Below, piece by piece: positions 1 through 9,567 of a DNA stretch of 64,000 nt; position 1 is the first letter of the stretch, and every line of letters begins with the position of its first letter. Position numbers and translations under genes: made by a program. The notes below the pieces were generated by a model. It did no database searches and was not told the DNA's origin. It saw nothing but the letters and a program-made list of their open reading frames with translations. This DNA comes from Thermodesulfobacteriota bacterium (GTDB lineage Bacteria > Desulfobacterota > Syntrophorhabdia > Syntrophorhabdales > JANXAF01), in the NCBI GenBank assembly GCA_025062045.1, contig JANXAF010000002.1:70765-134764 (forward strand), in the 5' to 3' direction.

Positions 1-1665
1 CTGGCATACTCTTCCGTGTACGCCAAAGATTAAAGGATTCTCTGCCCTAAGCTCCTTTTTTATCTCTATTGGCCTTTTTTTGTACTCATTGTAAAGGATC
101 CTTAAGGAATCTTCTATTGCTCCATGGACATTAACTTGCGACTTTTCCTCCTCCTTTTGCCTTGTTGCATAAAGAAGGCTCTTGACTATATTTTCCGCTC
201 TGTTAAGTTCTTTCAAACAGAACTCCAAGTCACCGTAAAGATCTCCCTCTTTGTCAAGTCGATCAATATGGTATTCTATTGTGCTTCTCACAGATGCCAA
301 AGGGTTATTAAGCTCGTGGGCAACTCCCGCAGCGAGTCTTCCGATCTCTGCGAGGCTTTCGCTTCTTATTAAAGCCTTTGTCTTCTCTTCAACCATTTTC
401 TCAAGGGACTCACTGAAATCTTTTAGCTGCCCATAGATATAAGCATTATCAATTGCAAGCGCCAAATTGTTCGCAAGGATACTCAAAAGCTCTATCTCTT
501 CCTCCGTATAAAGGGTCATATCCAGCTTCTCCCCAAGGAGAAGTTCTTGAGGGGCCCGATCTGATGGAACGACAAGACCGACTCTGTAACCTTTTCGCCA
601 CTCTGGGTCCGTTTCGCTAAAAAACCTTACATTTCTTTGCGGTTCCTTCAAAAGACGGGGCCTTATTGCACATTCCCTTAGCTGGAATGCGGATCGGAGC
701 CTTCCGATGACAAACTCTTTTACGTCTTGGATAGAACCTATTTTTAGGATAGACAAGCTCAACTCTTTTAGAATGCCTCTTCTTTTTAGCTCTTCCTTTA
801 GGGTCATGTTGAGTACGATTGATTCTATCCTATCTCTGAAAGCAAGAACGAAGGCAAGGCTCACAAAAAAGGCAAAAAGGGAATTAAGGTAGGGGTTAAT
901 ATCTCGTCCATAGAGGTGATCAACTATTGTGATTAACCCAAGAAAAAGCGCAGACGAGAGGAAAAAGAAGATGAAGAACAAAAGCCCTCTATTCAAAAAT
1001 ATCTTCCATTCCATTATGTCATGTTTCAAGAGAGAGTAGGCGAGTAATGACATGGGAAGGAATATGAAGTTGCCGAAGGGATAAACATCCCATCCAAGAA
1101 CAACTAAAAGATCGAAATGGCTAAGAAAAGCGGAACTCCCCATGCTTAAAATTATGTACTTTACTTTAGCCCTCTTTAAAGCTACCGTTTCTTCCCGCAA
1201 TGAAGAAAATAAAATAAACATGGATAGTCCTATGCTTACGATGCTTAGAAGTCCGAATGCGTAGAATAGTGGCCCGGCCGTAGCAAAGAATCCGAAAAAG
1301 TGTCTTCTAACTCCAGAGAGATAGTAGTCCGTTTGGGTAAAAGGCATAAGCAAAAAAGAAATAGCGTAAAGAACTTTGTAAACCTTTGAATACTCTCCTT
1401 TTCCCGTAAGAGCACAGCTAAAGTGCATATAAAGAGGGATTATGAAGACTAAGAACATGTGATCGAGGCGGCTTATTTTTAAAGCTTGAGTCTCATCTTC
1501 AACCAGAGTTAGAAGCATTTTGTCGAGGTTTAGAAAGAACCCCAGAAGACACACGAAGGAAAAAAGGATATTTTGTCTTTCCGTCTTTCCTCTAAAAATG
1601 CCAATTACAAAGAAAATGAAAAGTACTATACTCGAGATAAGCGGAGGAATCGTGTAAATGCTCAT
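1..1665 (-). CDS. Membrane-bound sensor histidine kinase (C-terminus beyond left edge)
   Basis: The reading frame is open from an ATG at 1665 to the window edge (555 codons), so the C-terminus is missing. Residues 1 to about 270 hold several hydrophobic segments, like the N-terminal 7TM sensor regions of histidine kinases. A GAF-like region follows (around 300-420, with the LANNLALAIDNA stretch typical of GAF ends). Then comes a HisKA domain with H-box AAGVAHELNNPLAS; the phosphorylated His is residue 450. The last visible residues enter the N-box region of the ATPase domain. It probably autophosphorylates in response to a membrane signal; its partner regulator is not visible here. It is transcribed divergently from glgC. 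Confident as a kinase; the signal is unknown. Confidence 0.85.
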   Translation of the reverse strand, partial: MSIYTIPPLISSIVLFIFFVIGIFRGKTERQNILFSFVCLLGFFLNLDKMLLTLVEDETQALKISRLDHMFLVFIIPLYMHFSCALTGKGEYSKVYKVLYAISFLLMPFTQTDYYLSGVRRHFFGFFATAGPLFYAFGLLSIVSIGLSMFILFSSLREETVALKRAKVKYIILSMGSSAFLSHFDLLVVLGWDVYPFGNFIFLPMSLLAYSLLKHDIMEWKIFLNRGLLFFIFFFLSSALFLGLITIVDHLYGRDINPYLNSLFAFFVSLAFVLAFRDRIESIVLNMTLKEELKRRGILKELSLSILKIGSIQDVKEFVIGRLRSAFQLRECAIRPRLLKEPQRNVRFFSETDPEWRKGYRVGLVVPSDRAPQELLLGEKLDMTLYTEEEIELLSILANNLALAIDNAYIYGQLKDFSESLEKMVEEKTKALIRSESLAEIGRLAAGVAHELNNPLASVRSTIEYHIDRLDKEGDLYGDLEFCLKELNRAENIVKSLLYATRQKEEEKSQVNVHGAIEDSLRILYNEYKKRPIEIKKELRAENPLIFGVHGRVCQ

Positions 1666-1673
1666 TGACCTGA

Positions 1674-1702
1674 AAATTACAAAAACTTGGTTACCTGTTC
1701 AA
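1674..1702 (-). promoter_or_regulatory. Promoter of the membrane histidine kinase
   Basis: On the minus strand, TTGAAC (1697-1702), a 17-nt spacer and TAATTT (1674-1679) are followed after 8 nt by the ATG at 1665. With normal +1 spacing the transcript would begin within one or two bases of the start codon, so the mRNA is probably leaderless or nearly so. Confidence 0.55.
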
Positions 1703-1728
1703 GCCTATTTTTTCGGATTGTTTTTCTG

Positions 1729-1737
1729 TGGTATAAA
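1729..1737 (+). promoter_or_regulatory. Extended -10 promoter of glgC
   Basis: TGG followed by TATAAA (hexamer 1732-1737) forms an extended -10 element. No good -35 lies 16-18 nt upstream, as is usual for the extended class. The predicted +1 (about 1744) almost coincides with the GTG start at 1746, so the message would be leaderless or have a 1-2 nt leader. Confidence 0.5.
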
Positions 1738-1745
1738 ATTTATGT

Positions 1746-2975
1746 GTGAGGGAGCGTCTCCTCTATAACGCGCTTGCATTCGTACTTGCCGGGGGGGCTG
1801 GCGAAAGACTTTATCCCCTTACCAAGGATAGGGCGAAACCTGCGGTTCCTTTCGGTGGTAAATACAGAATAATAGATTTTACCCTCTCTAACTGTATAAA
1901 CTCCGGTATAAGAAAGATCTTCGTGCTACCCCAGTACAAATCCCATTCGCTTCTTAGCCACATAAGGGATGCTTGGAGTGTTTTAAACCCCGAACTTGGC
2001 GAGTTCATCACCCATCTCTCCCCCCAGATGAGGGTCGGCGAAGACTGGTACAGGGGAACGGCTGATGCTGTATACCAGAATCTCTACCACCTTGAAGGTT
2101 TAGACGTGGACTACATCCTCATTTTATCCGGTGACCATGTCTACAAAATGGATTACGGGCCCTTCATAAGGTATCACAGGCAAAAGGGCGCCGATCTCAC
2201 AATCTCTGTGATAGAGACTGATATAGAGGAGGCAAAACGTTTCGGGGTCGTAGAGATCGACAACGAATACAAACTTCGGGCCTTTTATGAGAAACCAGAC
2301 AAACCACCTTCAATCCCGGGCAACCCAAAAAAGGCTTTGGTCTCAATGGGTATATACGTGTTCAAAAGGGACGTCTTGATGGATGTTGTGAAGGAGGATG
2401 CCAGCAAAAATACATCCCATGACTTCGGAAAGGACATAATCCCCTCAATGATAGGCAGATACAAGGTATATGCCTACCGATTCGGTCAGGGAAGGAAGAA
2501 AGATTCAGGCTACTGGAGAGACATAGGTACCATAGACGCCTACTACAAGGCGAACATGGATTTGGCCTCGGTGAACCCTACCTTCAACCTCTACGACAAA
2601 ACCTGGCCCATCAGAACTTACGAGGGCCAATACCCTCCGGCCAAGACAGTTTTTGCCGACGAGGAGAAAGGAAGAGCCGGAAAAGCGCTCGATTCGATAA
2701 TCTGTAGCGGAGTGATAATAAGTGGTGGCAGGGTCGAAAGGAGTATTCTCTCCCCAGGAGTCAGAGTGAATAGCTACGCAGAGGTCAAGGATTCAATCCT
2801 TTTTCATAATGTAAATGTGGGAATGAGGGCCAAGATAAGAAGGGCCATCATCGACAAGGGCGTGCGAATCCCAGAAGGTGAGAAGATAGGCTATGACCTG
2901 GAAAAGGATAGAAAAAGGTTTTTCGTCTCCCAAGAAGGGGTAGTTGTTGTGCCGCGAGGAACTGTTATAAAATAA
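1746..2975 (+). CDS. glgC: Glucose-1-phosphate adenylyltransferase (ADP-glucose pyrophosphorylase)
   Basis: It makes ADP-glucose from glucose-1-phosphate and ATP, the committed step of bacterial glycogen synthesis. The N-terminal nucleotidyltransferase signature is clear (FVLAGGAGERLYPL, then DRAKPAVPFGG), with GDHVYKMDY and the substrate-binding region KDSGYWRDIGT. The C-terminal part is the left-handed beta-helix typical of GlgC. At 409 aa it is of normal length. The start is GTG at 1746; an in-frame stop lies just upstream (1734), so no longer form is possible. There is no Shine-Dalgarno, matching a leaderless message. The glycogen synthase gene lies about 39 kb away in this window. It ends 3 bp from the converging polyprenyl synthase gene. 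Confidence 0.95.
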   Translation: MRERLLYNALAFVLAGGAGERLYPLTKDRAKPAVPFGGKYRIIDFTLSNCINSGIRKIFVLPQYKSHSLLSHIRDAWSVLNPELGEFITHLSPQMRVGEDWYRGTADAVYQNLYHLEGLDVDYILILSGDHVYKMDYGPFIRYHRQKGADLTISVIETDIEEAKRFGVVEIDNEYKLRAFYEKPDKPPSIPGNPKKALVSMGIYVFKRDVLMDVVKEDASKNTSHDFGKDIIPSMIGRYKVYAYRFGQGRKKDSGYWRDIGTIDAYYKANMDLASVNPTFNLYDKTWPIRTYEGQYPPAKTVFADEEKGRAGKALDSIICSGVIISGGRVERSILSPGVRVNSYAEVKDSILFHNVNVGMRAKIRRAIIDKGVRIPEGEKIGYDLEKDRKRFFVSQEGVVVVPRGTVIK

Positions 2976-2978
2976 TCT

Positions 2979-3935
2979 TCAGCTTTTCCTTTCAGGTATT
3001 AGATCGCACAATTTGAGAAGGCTTTCTTTGTAGGGGGAGAAGGGGATCCCTTTTATGCAATCCTTCGCTTCCTCTATAAAAGTTTTTGCAATTTTATAAG
3101 TCTCAATAAACCCGTTCCTTTTCTCAATGAAATCCTTTACAGCCAGGAAATCTTTGGAGTTTATGCGCGTCTTTTTAAAAATTAGCTCCACCATCCGTCT
3201 TTCAGCCTTTGTTGATGACTTTAAAGCCAATATGAGGGGGAGGGTCACCTTTCTCTCCTTAAGGTCAGTTCCTATCTTTTTGCCCAAGGTTCTTTCCTCC
3301 GAAACGTAATCCAAGACGTCGTCAGTGAGCTGAAAGGCGAAACCTAGTTTTTCACCGAACCTTCGAAAAGTTTCCCTTGTATCTTTTCCCTTCTTCGCCA
3401 AAAGGGCTCCCATTTCACAGGCTGCCCCAAAAAGACTTGCTGTTTTGAACCCTACTATCTCGAAATACTCTTCCTCTTTGAGGTCAAGATCTCCCGTCCT
3501 TAAGACCTCTAGTATCTCGCCTTTTGTAACTTCTGTTGTCGCCCGGGAGATTATCCTTATCACCTCTTTATCCCCATATTTACTTACTATCTCAACAGCT
3601 TTCGAGTAAAAAAAATCACCGAGAAGCACCGACTGTTCATTTCCCCAGAGTTCATTAACTGAAGGTCTGCCCCTCCGGATCTTCGCGTTGTCAAGGACAT
3701 CATCGTGCAGCAAGGTCGCCGTGTGGATAAGTTCCACAATGGCAGCGTAGGGTATTGTTTTCCTTCCCCTGTAATTGCACACCCTCGCCGAAAGGATAAC
3801 TAAGGCTGGCCTTATTCTCTTTCCTCCTCCACCCATGACATATTTGCTAACTTCATCGATAAAAGGAACGTTCGAACTCATGCTTTTTAAGATAAATTTT
3901 TCAAATTTTCCAAGTTCTTCCCTTATTACATCCAT
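2979..3935 (-). CDS. Polyprenyl (trans-isoprenyl) diphosphate synthase
   Basis: A 318-aa all-alpha prenyltransferase that condenses isopentenyl diphosphate onto an allylic primer to make the long chain of respiratory quinones (octa- or nonaprenyl type). Both aspartate-rich motifs are present: first LLHDDVLDN, followed by the RRGRPS loop, and second FQLTDDVLDY. GGGGKRIRP near the N-terminus binds the diphosphate. Chain length cannot be read from sequence alone; the resemblance is to IspB/HepT-type enzymes rather than FPP synthase. It is last in a three-gene minus-strand operon after the methyltransferase (3-nt gap). Confidence 0.88.
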   Translation of the reverse strand: MDVIREELGKFEKFILKSMSSNVPFIDEVSKYVMGGGGKRIRPALVILSARVCNYRGRKTIPYAAIVELIHTATLLHDDVLDNAKIRRGRPSVNELWGNEQSVLLGDFFYSKAVEIVSKYGDKEVIRIISRATTEVTKGEILEVLRTGDLDLKEEEYFEIVGFKTASLFGAACEMGALLAKKGKDTRETFRRFGEKLGFAFQLTDDVLDYVSEERTLGKKIGTDLKERKVTLPLILALKSSTKAERRMVELIFKKTRINSKDFLAVKDFIEKRNGFIETYKIAKTFIEEAKDCIKGIPFSPYKESLLKLCDLIPERKS

Positions 3936-3938
3936 CCT

Positions 3939-4676
3939 TTAAAGCTCGTAGTAAGTTTTAACTTCCTCCGTGTATTCAGAACCACTGTACACATAAAGTG
4001 GTCTTTCGACCCGCACGCCAGTTTTCGCACCTTTCCTTAGATCAGCAAGGACTAGGTTTGCCTCCTCTTCTGCCCTTGAATGTACGAACCTCAGTCTCTT
4101 CGGTTCCAGCATATGCTTTTTCCCAAAGTATATTAACTCTGAGGTCCTGTAAGCAGGGTATATAAGGTAGAGACGTCCGAGGAATTTTAGAAGCAGTCTA
4201 CCTACGTCCATTATCTCTTCCAGTCGCAAGGAGGTCTCGTACCTCGCAAGATGCAGAGATTTTTTGGGGCTTTTCCTTCCCGATTCCTCCCTGGTGTAAG
4301 GGGGGTTGCTGATTATAACATCGAAGGGTTCCTTTTTTAGCTCCTCTTTTAGCACTCTTATGTCTCCGTGGATGAATTGAACATTCTCACATCTGTTGAT
4401 TATCTTGTTCTTTTCTGAAAGTCTATAAAGCTCTTCTTGGATCTCCACTCCCAAAAAGCGGTTTTTAAACCCCCGAAAAGTAAGATATATTGGGATAATT
4501 CCACACCCGCTGCCTATTTCTAGAACTCGGTCGCCTTCTTTGAGCTCGACGAAATTGCAAAGCAGAATAGAATCGATTGAAAACCTATAGCCTTCTTTTT
4601 TTTGGATAAAGAAGAGTTTCTCGTTGAAAAGGACATCGAGTGTCTCGTCATCTCCTATTTCGATTGGCTTATCCAT
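3939..4676 (-). CDS. TrmN6-like tRNA (adenine-N6) methyltransferase
   Basis: A 245-aa Rossmann-fold SAM-dependent methyltransferase. SAM motif I is VLEIGSGCGIIPI. The catalytic NPPY motif is followed by EESGRKSP and then ARYE, the arrangement of the COG4123 family that methylates A37 N6 in tRNA1(Val). The N-terminal FSIDSILL (usually F..DA.LL) also fits that family. The start codon overlaps the end of the DUF1015 gene by 8 nt, so translation is probably coupled. The exact substrate is inferred from family membership; another N6-adenine substrate is possible. Confidence 0.75.
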   Translation of the reverse strand: MDKPIEIGDDETLDVLFNEKLFFIQKKEGYRFSIDSILLCNFVELKEGDRVLEIGSGCGIIPIYLTFRGFKNRFLGVEIQEELYRLSEKNKIINRCENVQFIHGDIRVLKEELKKEPFDVIISNPPYTREESGRKSPKKSLHLARYETSLRLEEIMDVGRLLLKFLGRLYLIYPAYRTSELIYFGKKHMLEPKRLRFVHSRAEEEANLVLADLRKGAKTGVRVERPLYVYSGSEYTEEVKTYYEL

Positions 4677-5880
4677 ATCTGTAAAAGATTGGACCCGTCG
4701 GCAACTTGGGATAGAAGTAGGTTGATTTAGGGGGCATGGTCAGTTTTGCCTCTGCTACAGATTTTATTTCATCCACTGTCACAGCGGGACAGATAAATGC
4801 CACATCGACATGTCCTTCCTTCATAAGCTTTTTCGCTTTCTCAAGCCACGGGATAAAATCAATCTCACGATCCTTAATCTTTAGGAGGCCTTTTATCACC
4901 CGATTGTGGATCATTTGGATCTTTAATTTCTTTGAGGGGTCTTTCCTTTCTTCGTGCCCCCTTCTTTCGATCTCGAAAATGTATATGACTTCTGGGTTCT
5001 CCTTTCTTAAAAACCCGAAGGATACCGTCTGTGGATCCTCAATTTTTGATTTCAGTTCCTTTAAGTTTTCTCCCGGAATCTTATATGCGGAGTGAGGGTA
5101 CTTTTTAAGAAGAAGTTGGAGGATCTCTTCCGTTCTTTCTCCATCACGAAACCTTACGAGCCTGTGATAGGGAAGGATCCGGAGACCCCGACTGAACATA
5201 TTCGTAAGGTAGATTGGAATGTGCTTCAACCTCAATCTTTTGAACACTGCAAGCCTATGATGACCATCCGCAATGTAGATCTTTTTATTTTCCATAAACT
5301 CTCTGATTCTATCTATGTCTCTTTTCAATCTCACCCTATGAAACTCTGTATGTATTTCGTTTTCCTCCACAAATTCAAAAAGCTTCTCCTTTTTGGCCCC
5401 ATCGATAATTTCTTCGATTCTTTCCTCTTTATCAGCGTAAAGGCCGAACACAAAGTTTGTAAAAGTTTTTATGGCCCGAAAAAGCCTCTCCCTATCCTCT
5501 TTCGGTTCTCTCCTTGTCCGCTCATGCGTTAGTATTCTTTCTCTGTCTAACCCTATAAGAGCCAAAAATCCTCTCCTTTTATACGTTTCACCGTCTAAAG
5601 TAAAAGTCTGTTCGCAAATGTATATCGACTCCTCATCCTCTATGAGGACTCTTTCGTTTATCCATTTTTGGAGTGTTATTCTTGCCGCCTCGTAGCGGTT
5701 CGCTTTTTTAGAATCCATCGGTAACTCCAGCTTTATTGCGTTATACGGCGACATTCGGTAGTAGTATTTTGGCTCATCGATAACGTCATAAGGTGGACAT
5801 ATACACGAGGATAGATCATTGACTACTTCCGGGTTGTAAAGTAAACCTTTGAAAGGCTTTATGCTATCCGGAAAAGACAT
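4669..5880 (-). CDS. DUF1015 family protein
   Basis: A conserved protein of unknown biochemical function (403 aa from ATG 5880). It shows family hallmarks: the N-terminal PFKGLLYNPE, then CPPYDVID, and the central IADGHHRLAVFK. No signal peptide or membrane segment is seen, so it is likely cytosolic. A GTG at 5895 would add five residues, but it lies inside the spacer of the promoter TTGACG-17-TTAAAA, whose predicted +1 is at the ATG 5880; I therefore choose 5880. It is first in an operon with the TrmN6-like methyltransferase and the polyprenyl synthase. Confidence 0.85.
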   Translation of the reverse strand: MSFPDSIKPFKGLLYNPEVVNDLSSCICPPYDVIDEPKYYYRMSPYNAIKLELPMDSKKANRYEAARITLQKWINERVLIEDEESIYICEQTFTLDGETYKRRGFLALIGLDRERILTHERTRREPKEDRERLFRAIKTFTNFVFGLYADKEERIEEIIDGAKKEKLFEFVEENEIHTEFHRVRLKRDIDRIREFMENKKIYIADGHHRLAVFKRLRLKHIPIYLTNMFSRGLRILPYHRLVRFRDGERTEEILQLLLKKYPHSAYKIPGENLKELKSKIEDPQTVSFGFLRKENPEVIYIFEIERRGHEERKDPSKKLKIQMIHNRVIKGLLKIKDREIDFIPWLEKAKKLMKEGHVDVAFICPAVTVDEIKSVAEAKLTMPPKSTYFYPKLPTGPIFYRYG

Positions 5881-5886
5881 GAATTC

Positions 5887-5915
5887 TTTTAACACACATC
5901 TGGAAGAAACGTCAA
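5887..5915 (-). promoter_or_regulatory. Promoter of the DUF1015 operon
   Basis: On the minus strand, TTGACG (5910-5915), a 17-nt spacer and TTAAAA (5887-5892) are followed by exactly 6 nt and then ATG (5880). This places +1 at or next to the A of the start codon and implies a leaderless mRNA. It also decides between the ATG and the upstream GTG. Confidence 0.6.
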
Positions 5916-5939
5916 AACTTGGCTTTTAGTCCGCCCTTT

Positions 5940-5969
5940 TTGACAGTCACAGGGATGAGCAAATAAAAT
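5940..5969 (+). promoter_or_regulatory. Promoter of uvrB
   Basis: TTGACA (5940-5945), an 18-nt spacer and TAAAAT (5964-5969) precede the uvrB ATG at 5984. The leader would be about 8 nt; AGGG (5975-5978) overlaps the predicted 5' end, so any Shine-Dalgarno use is doubtful. No SOS box is obvious, though the operator of this lineage is unknown to me. Confidence 0.6.
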
Positions 5970-5983
5970 AATTTAGGGCCATC

Positions 5984-7975
5984 ATGAAAAAAAGATTCAG
6001 GCTTGTGAGTAATTACGAGCCAAAAGGAGATCAGCCCCGCGCCATATCTAAGCTGGTCGAAAATTTATCCAAGGGTGTGAAACACCAAGTTTTGCTTGGT
6101 GTGACAGGGTCTGGAAAAACCTTCACAATGGCAAATGTTATAGAAAGGACTCAAAGACCCGCTCTAATCATTTCGCACAATAAGACGCTTGCAGCTCAGC
6201 TTTTTACAGAGTTCAAAAACCTTTTTCCGGAAAACGAGGTCCACTTTTTCGTAAGCTATTACGACTACTATCAACCGGAAGCGTACGTGCCGCAAACCGA
6301 TACATACATTGAAAAGGACGCCTCCATAAACGAAGAGATAGACAGAATGAGGCTCCTTGCTACAAACGCCCTCTTCGAAAGAGATGATGTCATAATAGTC
6401 GCGTCAGTATCCTGTATCTATGGCATCGGTTCACCCGACTCTTATTACGGGATGATTATCTCAGTTGAGGAAGGTCAAAAGATCGACAGAAGATCCTTTT
6501 TAGAAAGACTTATCCAATGCCACTACGAAAGGAACGATTTCGACTTTTATAGGGGTCGTGTACGGATAAAGGGCGAAAACGTAGACATATACCCTCCATA
6601 CGAGGAAGAAAGGGCAATTAGAGTTGTTATAGATGACGACAGGGTCTCGAAAATCTACGTCATCGATCCTTTAAGTGGCATCTTGAAGGAAAGATTAAAA
6701 AGATGTGTTATCTTTCCCGCATCCCATTATGTTACTCCCACCGATAGGCTGGAAAGAGCGATAAAATCGATTGAAGAGGAGCTAAAGGCGCAACTTCGCC
6801 ATCTTAGATCGCAGAACAAACTCCTTGAAGCTCAAAGACTTGAGGTGAGAACCCGCTACGACCTTGAGATGCTAAAAGAAATGGGCTACTGTCCGGGGAT
6901 CGAGAATTATTCCAGACATCTCTCAGGCAGGATGCCAGGCGAACCGCCTCCCACCCTTCTCGATTATCTGAAAGAAGATACAATAATAATGATAGATGAA
7001 AGTCACGTCACCATACCCCAACTTATGGGGATGTACAGGGGCGACAGATCCCGTAAAGAGATTCTTGTTGAATATGGTTTTAGATTACCTTCTTGTCTCG
7101 ACAACAGACCTTTGACGTTCGAAGAATTCGAAAGAAGGGTAAGGCAGGCCATATACATCTCTGCAACCCCGGATGAGTACGAACTTCGAGTATCCCAAGG
7201 TCATGTGGTCGAGCAGATCATAAGGCCTACAGGCCTTATGGATCCCCAAGTCGAGGTAAGAAGCACGAAAAACCAGATAGAGGTTCTACTAGAAGAGATA
7301 AAAACCGTAATAAAAAGGAGAGAAAGGGTCCTTGTTACCACCTTGACAAAAAGATTCGCAGAGGATCTTGTGGACTTCCTTTTAGATAAGGGTATAAAAG
7401 CCAAATACCTCCACTCTGACATAGATACTCTTGAAAGAGTATCAATTGTCCGTGATTTAAGGCTTGGGAAATTTGACGTCCTTGTAGGCGTCAACCTTCT
7501 GCGGGAAGGACTAGATATACCAGAGGTTTCTTTAGTTTGCATTCTCGATGCTGACAAAGAAGGTTTCCTCCGTTCCTCCACCGCCCTTATCCAGACTTTT
7601 GGCAGGGCTGCAAGGAATGTGAACGGAAAAGTCATAATGTTCGCCGACAGAATCACGGATGCCATGAGAAAGGCTATTGAGGAGACCGAAAGAAGGAGAG
7701 CAATTCAGAAAAAGTACAACGAGGAACACGGGATAACGCCGGAAACAATAAAAAAATCTATATCTGACGTACTCTCCTCCATTTACGAAAGGGATTACTA
7801 CTCAGTGCCCATTGAAGATTTCGATGATTTACAGATCGAACCCAAAAAGATCCCTTCCATAATAAAGAAGCTGAAAAAAGAGATCGAAGAGGCCGCAAAA
7901 AGGTGGGATTTTGAAAAGGCTAAAGTTTTGCGCGACAGACTCTTAAAGCTAGAAAGAATGGAGATGATCCTCTGA
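5984..7975 (+). CDS. uvrB: UvrABC system protein B
   Basis: The damage-verification ATPase of nucleotide excision repair, loaded by UvrA and then binding UvrC. It is 663 aa, the normal length. Walker A is GVTGSGKT near residue 42. The DNA-threading beta-hairpin region [13 protein letters not shown], the DESH Walker B box and the helicase motifs V-VI ([13 protein letters not shown], then QTFGRAARN) are all present. The C-terminal UVR coiled coil that contacts UvrC is at about 625-660 ([13 protein letters not shown]). Its TGA overlaps the uvrC start (ATGATG junction), so the two are co-translated. uvrA is not in the window. Confidence 0.97.
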   Translation: MKKRFRLVSNYEPKGDQPRAISKLVENLSKGVKHQVLLGVTGSGKTFTMANVIERTQRPALIISHNKTLAAQLFTEFKNLFPENEVHFFVSYYDYYQPEAYVPQTDTYIEKDASINEEIDRMRLLATNALFERDDVIIVASVSCIYGIGSPDSYYGMIISVEEGQKIDRRSFLERLIQCHYERNDFDFYRGRVRIKGENVDIYPPYEEERAIRVVIDDDRVSKIYVIDPLSGILKERLKRCVIFPASHYVTPTDRLERAIKSIEEELKAQLRHLRSQNKLLEAQRLEVRTRYDLEMLKEMGYCPGIENYSRHLSGRMPGEPPPTLLDYLKEDTIIMIDESHVTIPQLMGMYRGDRSRKEILVEYGFRLPSCLDNRPLTFEEFERRVRQAIYISATPDEYELRVSQGHVVEQIIRPTGLMDPQVEVRSTKNQIEVLLEEIKTVIKRRERVLVTTLTKRFAEDLVDFLLDKGIKAKYLHSDIDTLERVSIVRDLRLGKFDVLVGVNLLREGLDIPEVSLVCILDADKEGFLRSSTALIQTFGRAARNVNGKVIMFADRITDAMRKAIEETERRRAIQKKYNEEHGITPETIKKSISDVLSSIYERDYYSVPIEDFDDLQIEPKKIPSIIKKLKKEIEEAAKRWDFEKAKVLRDRLLKLERMEMIL

Positions 7976-9567
7976 TGATTGACATCTCGAGATTACCAGA
8001 AAGCCCGGGAGTCTATCTCTTTAAGGATAAAGATGGAAGGATACTTTACGTTGGCAAGGCAAAGAATATTAAAGAGCGAGTAAAAACTTACTTCAGGAAC
8101 GATTTTAAAAATCCGAAAACGCAAAACCTCATAAAAAAAATTTTTGACCTTGAGGCCATAATAACTTCAAGTGAAAAAGAGGCTTTTCTTTTAGAGAACA
8201 ACCTCATAAAAGAGTACGCTCCCCCTTATAACGTAAACTTGAGGGATGACAAGACATACATATCGATAAAGATAACGACTGCCGAAGAATATCCCGGACT
8301 TTACATAACGAGAAACGTAAAAGATGACGGGTCTACCTATTTTGGTCCTTATCCCCATGCGCATGATGTAAAAGAGACTCTAAGACTACTACAGCGTATA
8401 TATCCATTAAGAAGATGCAAAAACACGGTATTTCGAAAACGGTCGAGGCCTTGCATACTTAACGAGATAGGCAGGTGTCTAGCGCCATGCACGGGTCAAG
8501 TAACTAAAGAGGAGTACGCAAAAGTAGTCGGAGCTGTTATCGACTTTCTCTCAGGTCGGGCCGATGAGCTACTCAAGGATCTGGAACAAAAAATTCAGAA
8601 TTACGCAAAAACTTGGCAATTTGAGGAAGCCCAAGCCCTAAAAGAGAAATACATGGCCATTAGGGAGATGCTGGAAAAGCAGAACGTTCACTCCCACTTC
8701 GGAAAAGACAGGGACGTTTGGGCATTCCTTTGGGGTTCTGACATCTTCCGCTGTGTCGTCCTTAATTTCCGGCGGGGTGTTCTCATAGGAAAAAAGATTT
8801 ACAAAAAAACGGTTTTTTGCCCGTACGACGATGACGAAATTGTCTCTCTCCTTTTCCAATATTACAGTTTCAAACCGATCCCTGATGAGATTATCCTTTC
8901 CGAAAAGGTAGAAGGGGTCCATCTCTTAAGAGAGTATCTTAGCGAAAGAGCCAAAAAAGACGTGTCCTTTAAAGTTCCATCCGACGACGAGACTCGCGAC
9001 TTGGCCTTCATGGCAATTGAAAACCTTTACGCGGACGATATGCCGCTCGACGTAGCTTTCGTAAAGTACCTTCATCTTTCCCGCAAACCACGAAGAATAG
9101 AAATTTACGACTGCTCTCACCTCTTCGGAACGAGTCCATATGCAGCAATGGTAGTATTTGAGGATTTTAAGATGAAGAAGGAGGACTACAGGTTATTCCG
9201 TATAAAGGATGCTAATCCCATGGATGACCTTGCCTCACTAAAGGAGGTTCTGACAAGGAGAATAAAAGACTCAAGCCTAGGACCCCTTCCTGATCTATTC
9301 ATAGTAGATGGCGGAAGAGCTCACCTCAACGCATTAAGCAAAGTTCTCTCTGAGTTAAAAATTGAGGCCGATCTCATAGGAATAGCTAAAGCCAGAAAAA
9401 GGAAGAAGCTGGAAGATACCATATATCTTCCCACGAGGAAGAATCCCTTATACCTTCCCAGATCTTCGAGCGTCTTTAAAGAGCTTATTAGGATGAGGGA
9501 CGAGGCACACAGATTCGCCTTATCTTCCCACAAAAGGGGAAAGAAAAAGGATGCTTTCGGCGCATGA
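7975..9567 (+). CDS. uvrC: UvrABC system protein C lacking the C-terminal HhH domain
   Basis: The dual-incision nuclease of excision repair. The N-terminal GIY-YIG domain (GVYLFKDKDGRILYVGKAK, about 12-30) makes the 3' cut. The UVR domain (about 200-235, TWQFEEAQALKEKY) binds UvrB. The RNase H-like domain (EIYDCSHLFGTSP to FIVDGGRAHLN) makes the 5' cut. At 530 aa it is short: it stops just after RDEAHRFA plus a basic tail, where other UvrC proteins continue into the tandem helix-hairpin-helix domain. The next gene starts 17 nt before the stop and codes for a kinase, so the HhH part has not simply shifted frame. Confidence 0.95.
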   Translation: MIDISRLPESPGVYLFKDKDGRILYVGKAKNIKERVKTYFRNDFKNPKTQNLIKKIFDLEAIITSSEKEAFLLENNLIKEYAPPYNVNLRDDKTYISIKITTAEEYPGLYITRNVKDDGSTYFGPYPHAHDVKETLRLLQRIYPLRRCKNTVFRKRSRPCILNEIGRCLAPCTGQVTKEEYAKVVGAVIDFLSGRADELLKDLEQKIQNYAKTWQFEEAQALKEKYMAIREMLEKQNVHSHFGKDRDVWAFLWGSDIFRCVVLNFRRGVLIGKKIYKKTVFCPYDDDEIVSLLFQYYSFKPIPDEIILSEKVEGVHLLREYLSERAKKDVSFKVPSDDETRDLAFMAIENLYADDMPLDVAFVKYLHLSRKPRRIEIYDCSHLFGTSPYAAMVVFEDFKMKKEDYRLFRIKDANPMDDLASLKEVLTRRIKDSSLGPLPDLFIVDGGRAHLNALSKVLSELKIEADLIGIAKARKRKKLEDTIYLPTRKNPLYLPRSSSVFKELIRMRDEAHRFALSSHKRGKKKDAFGA

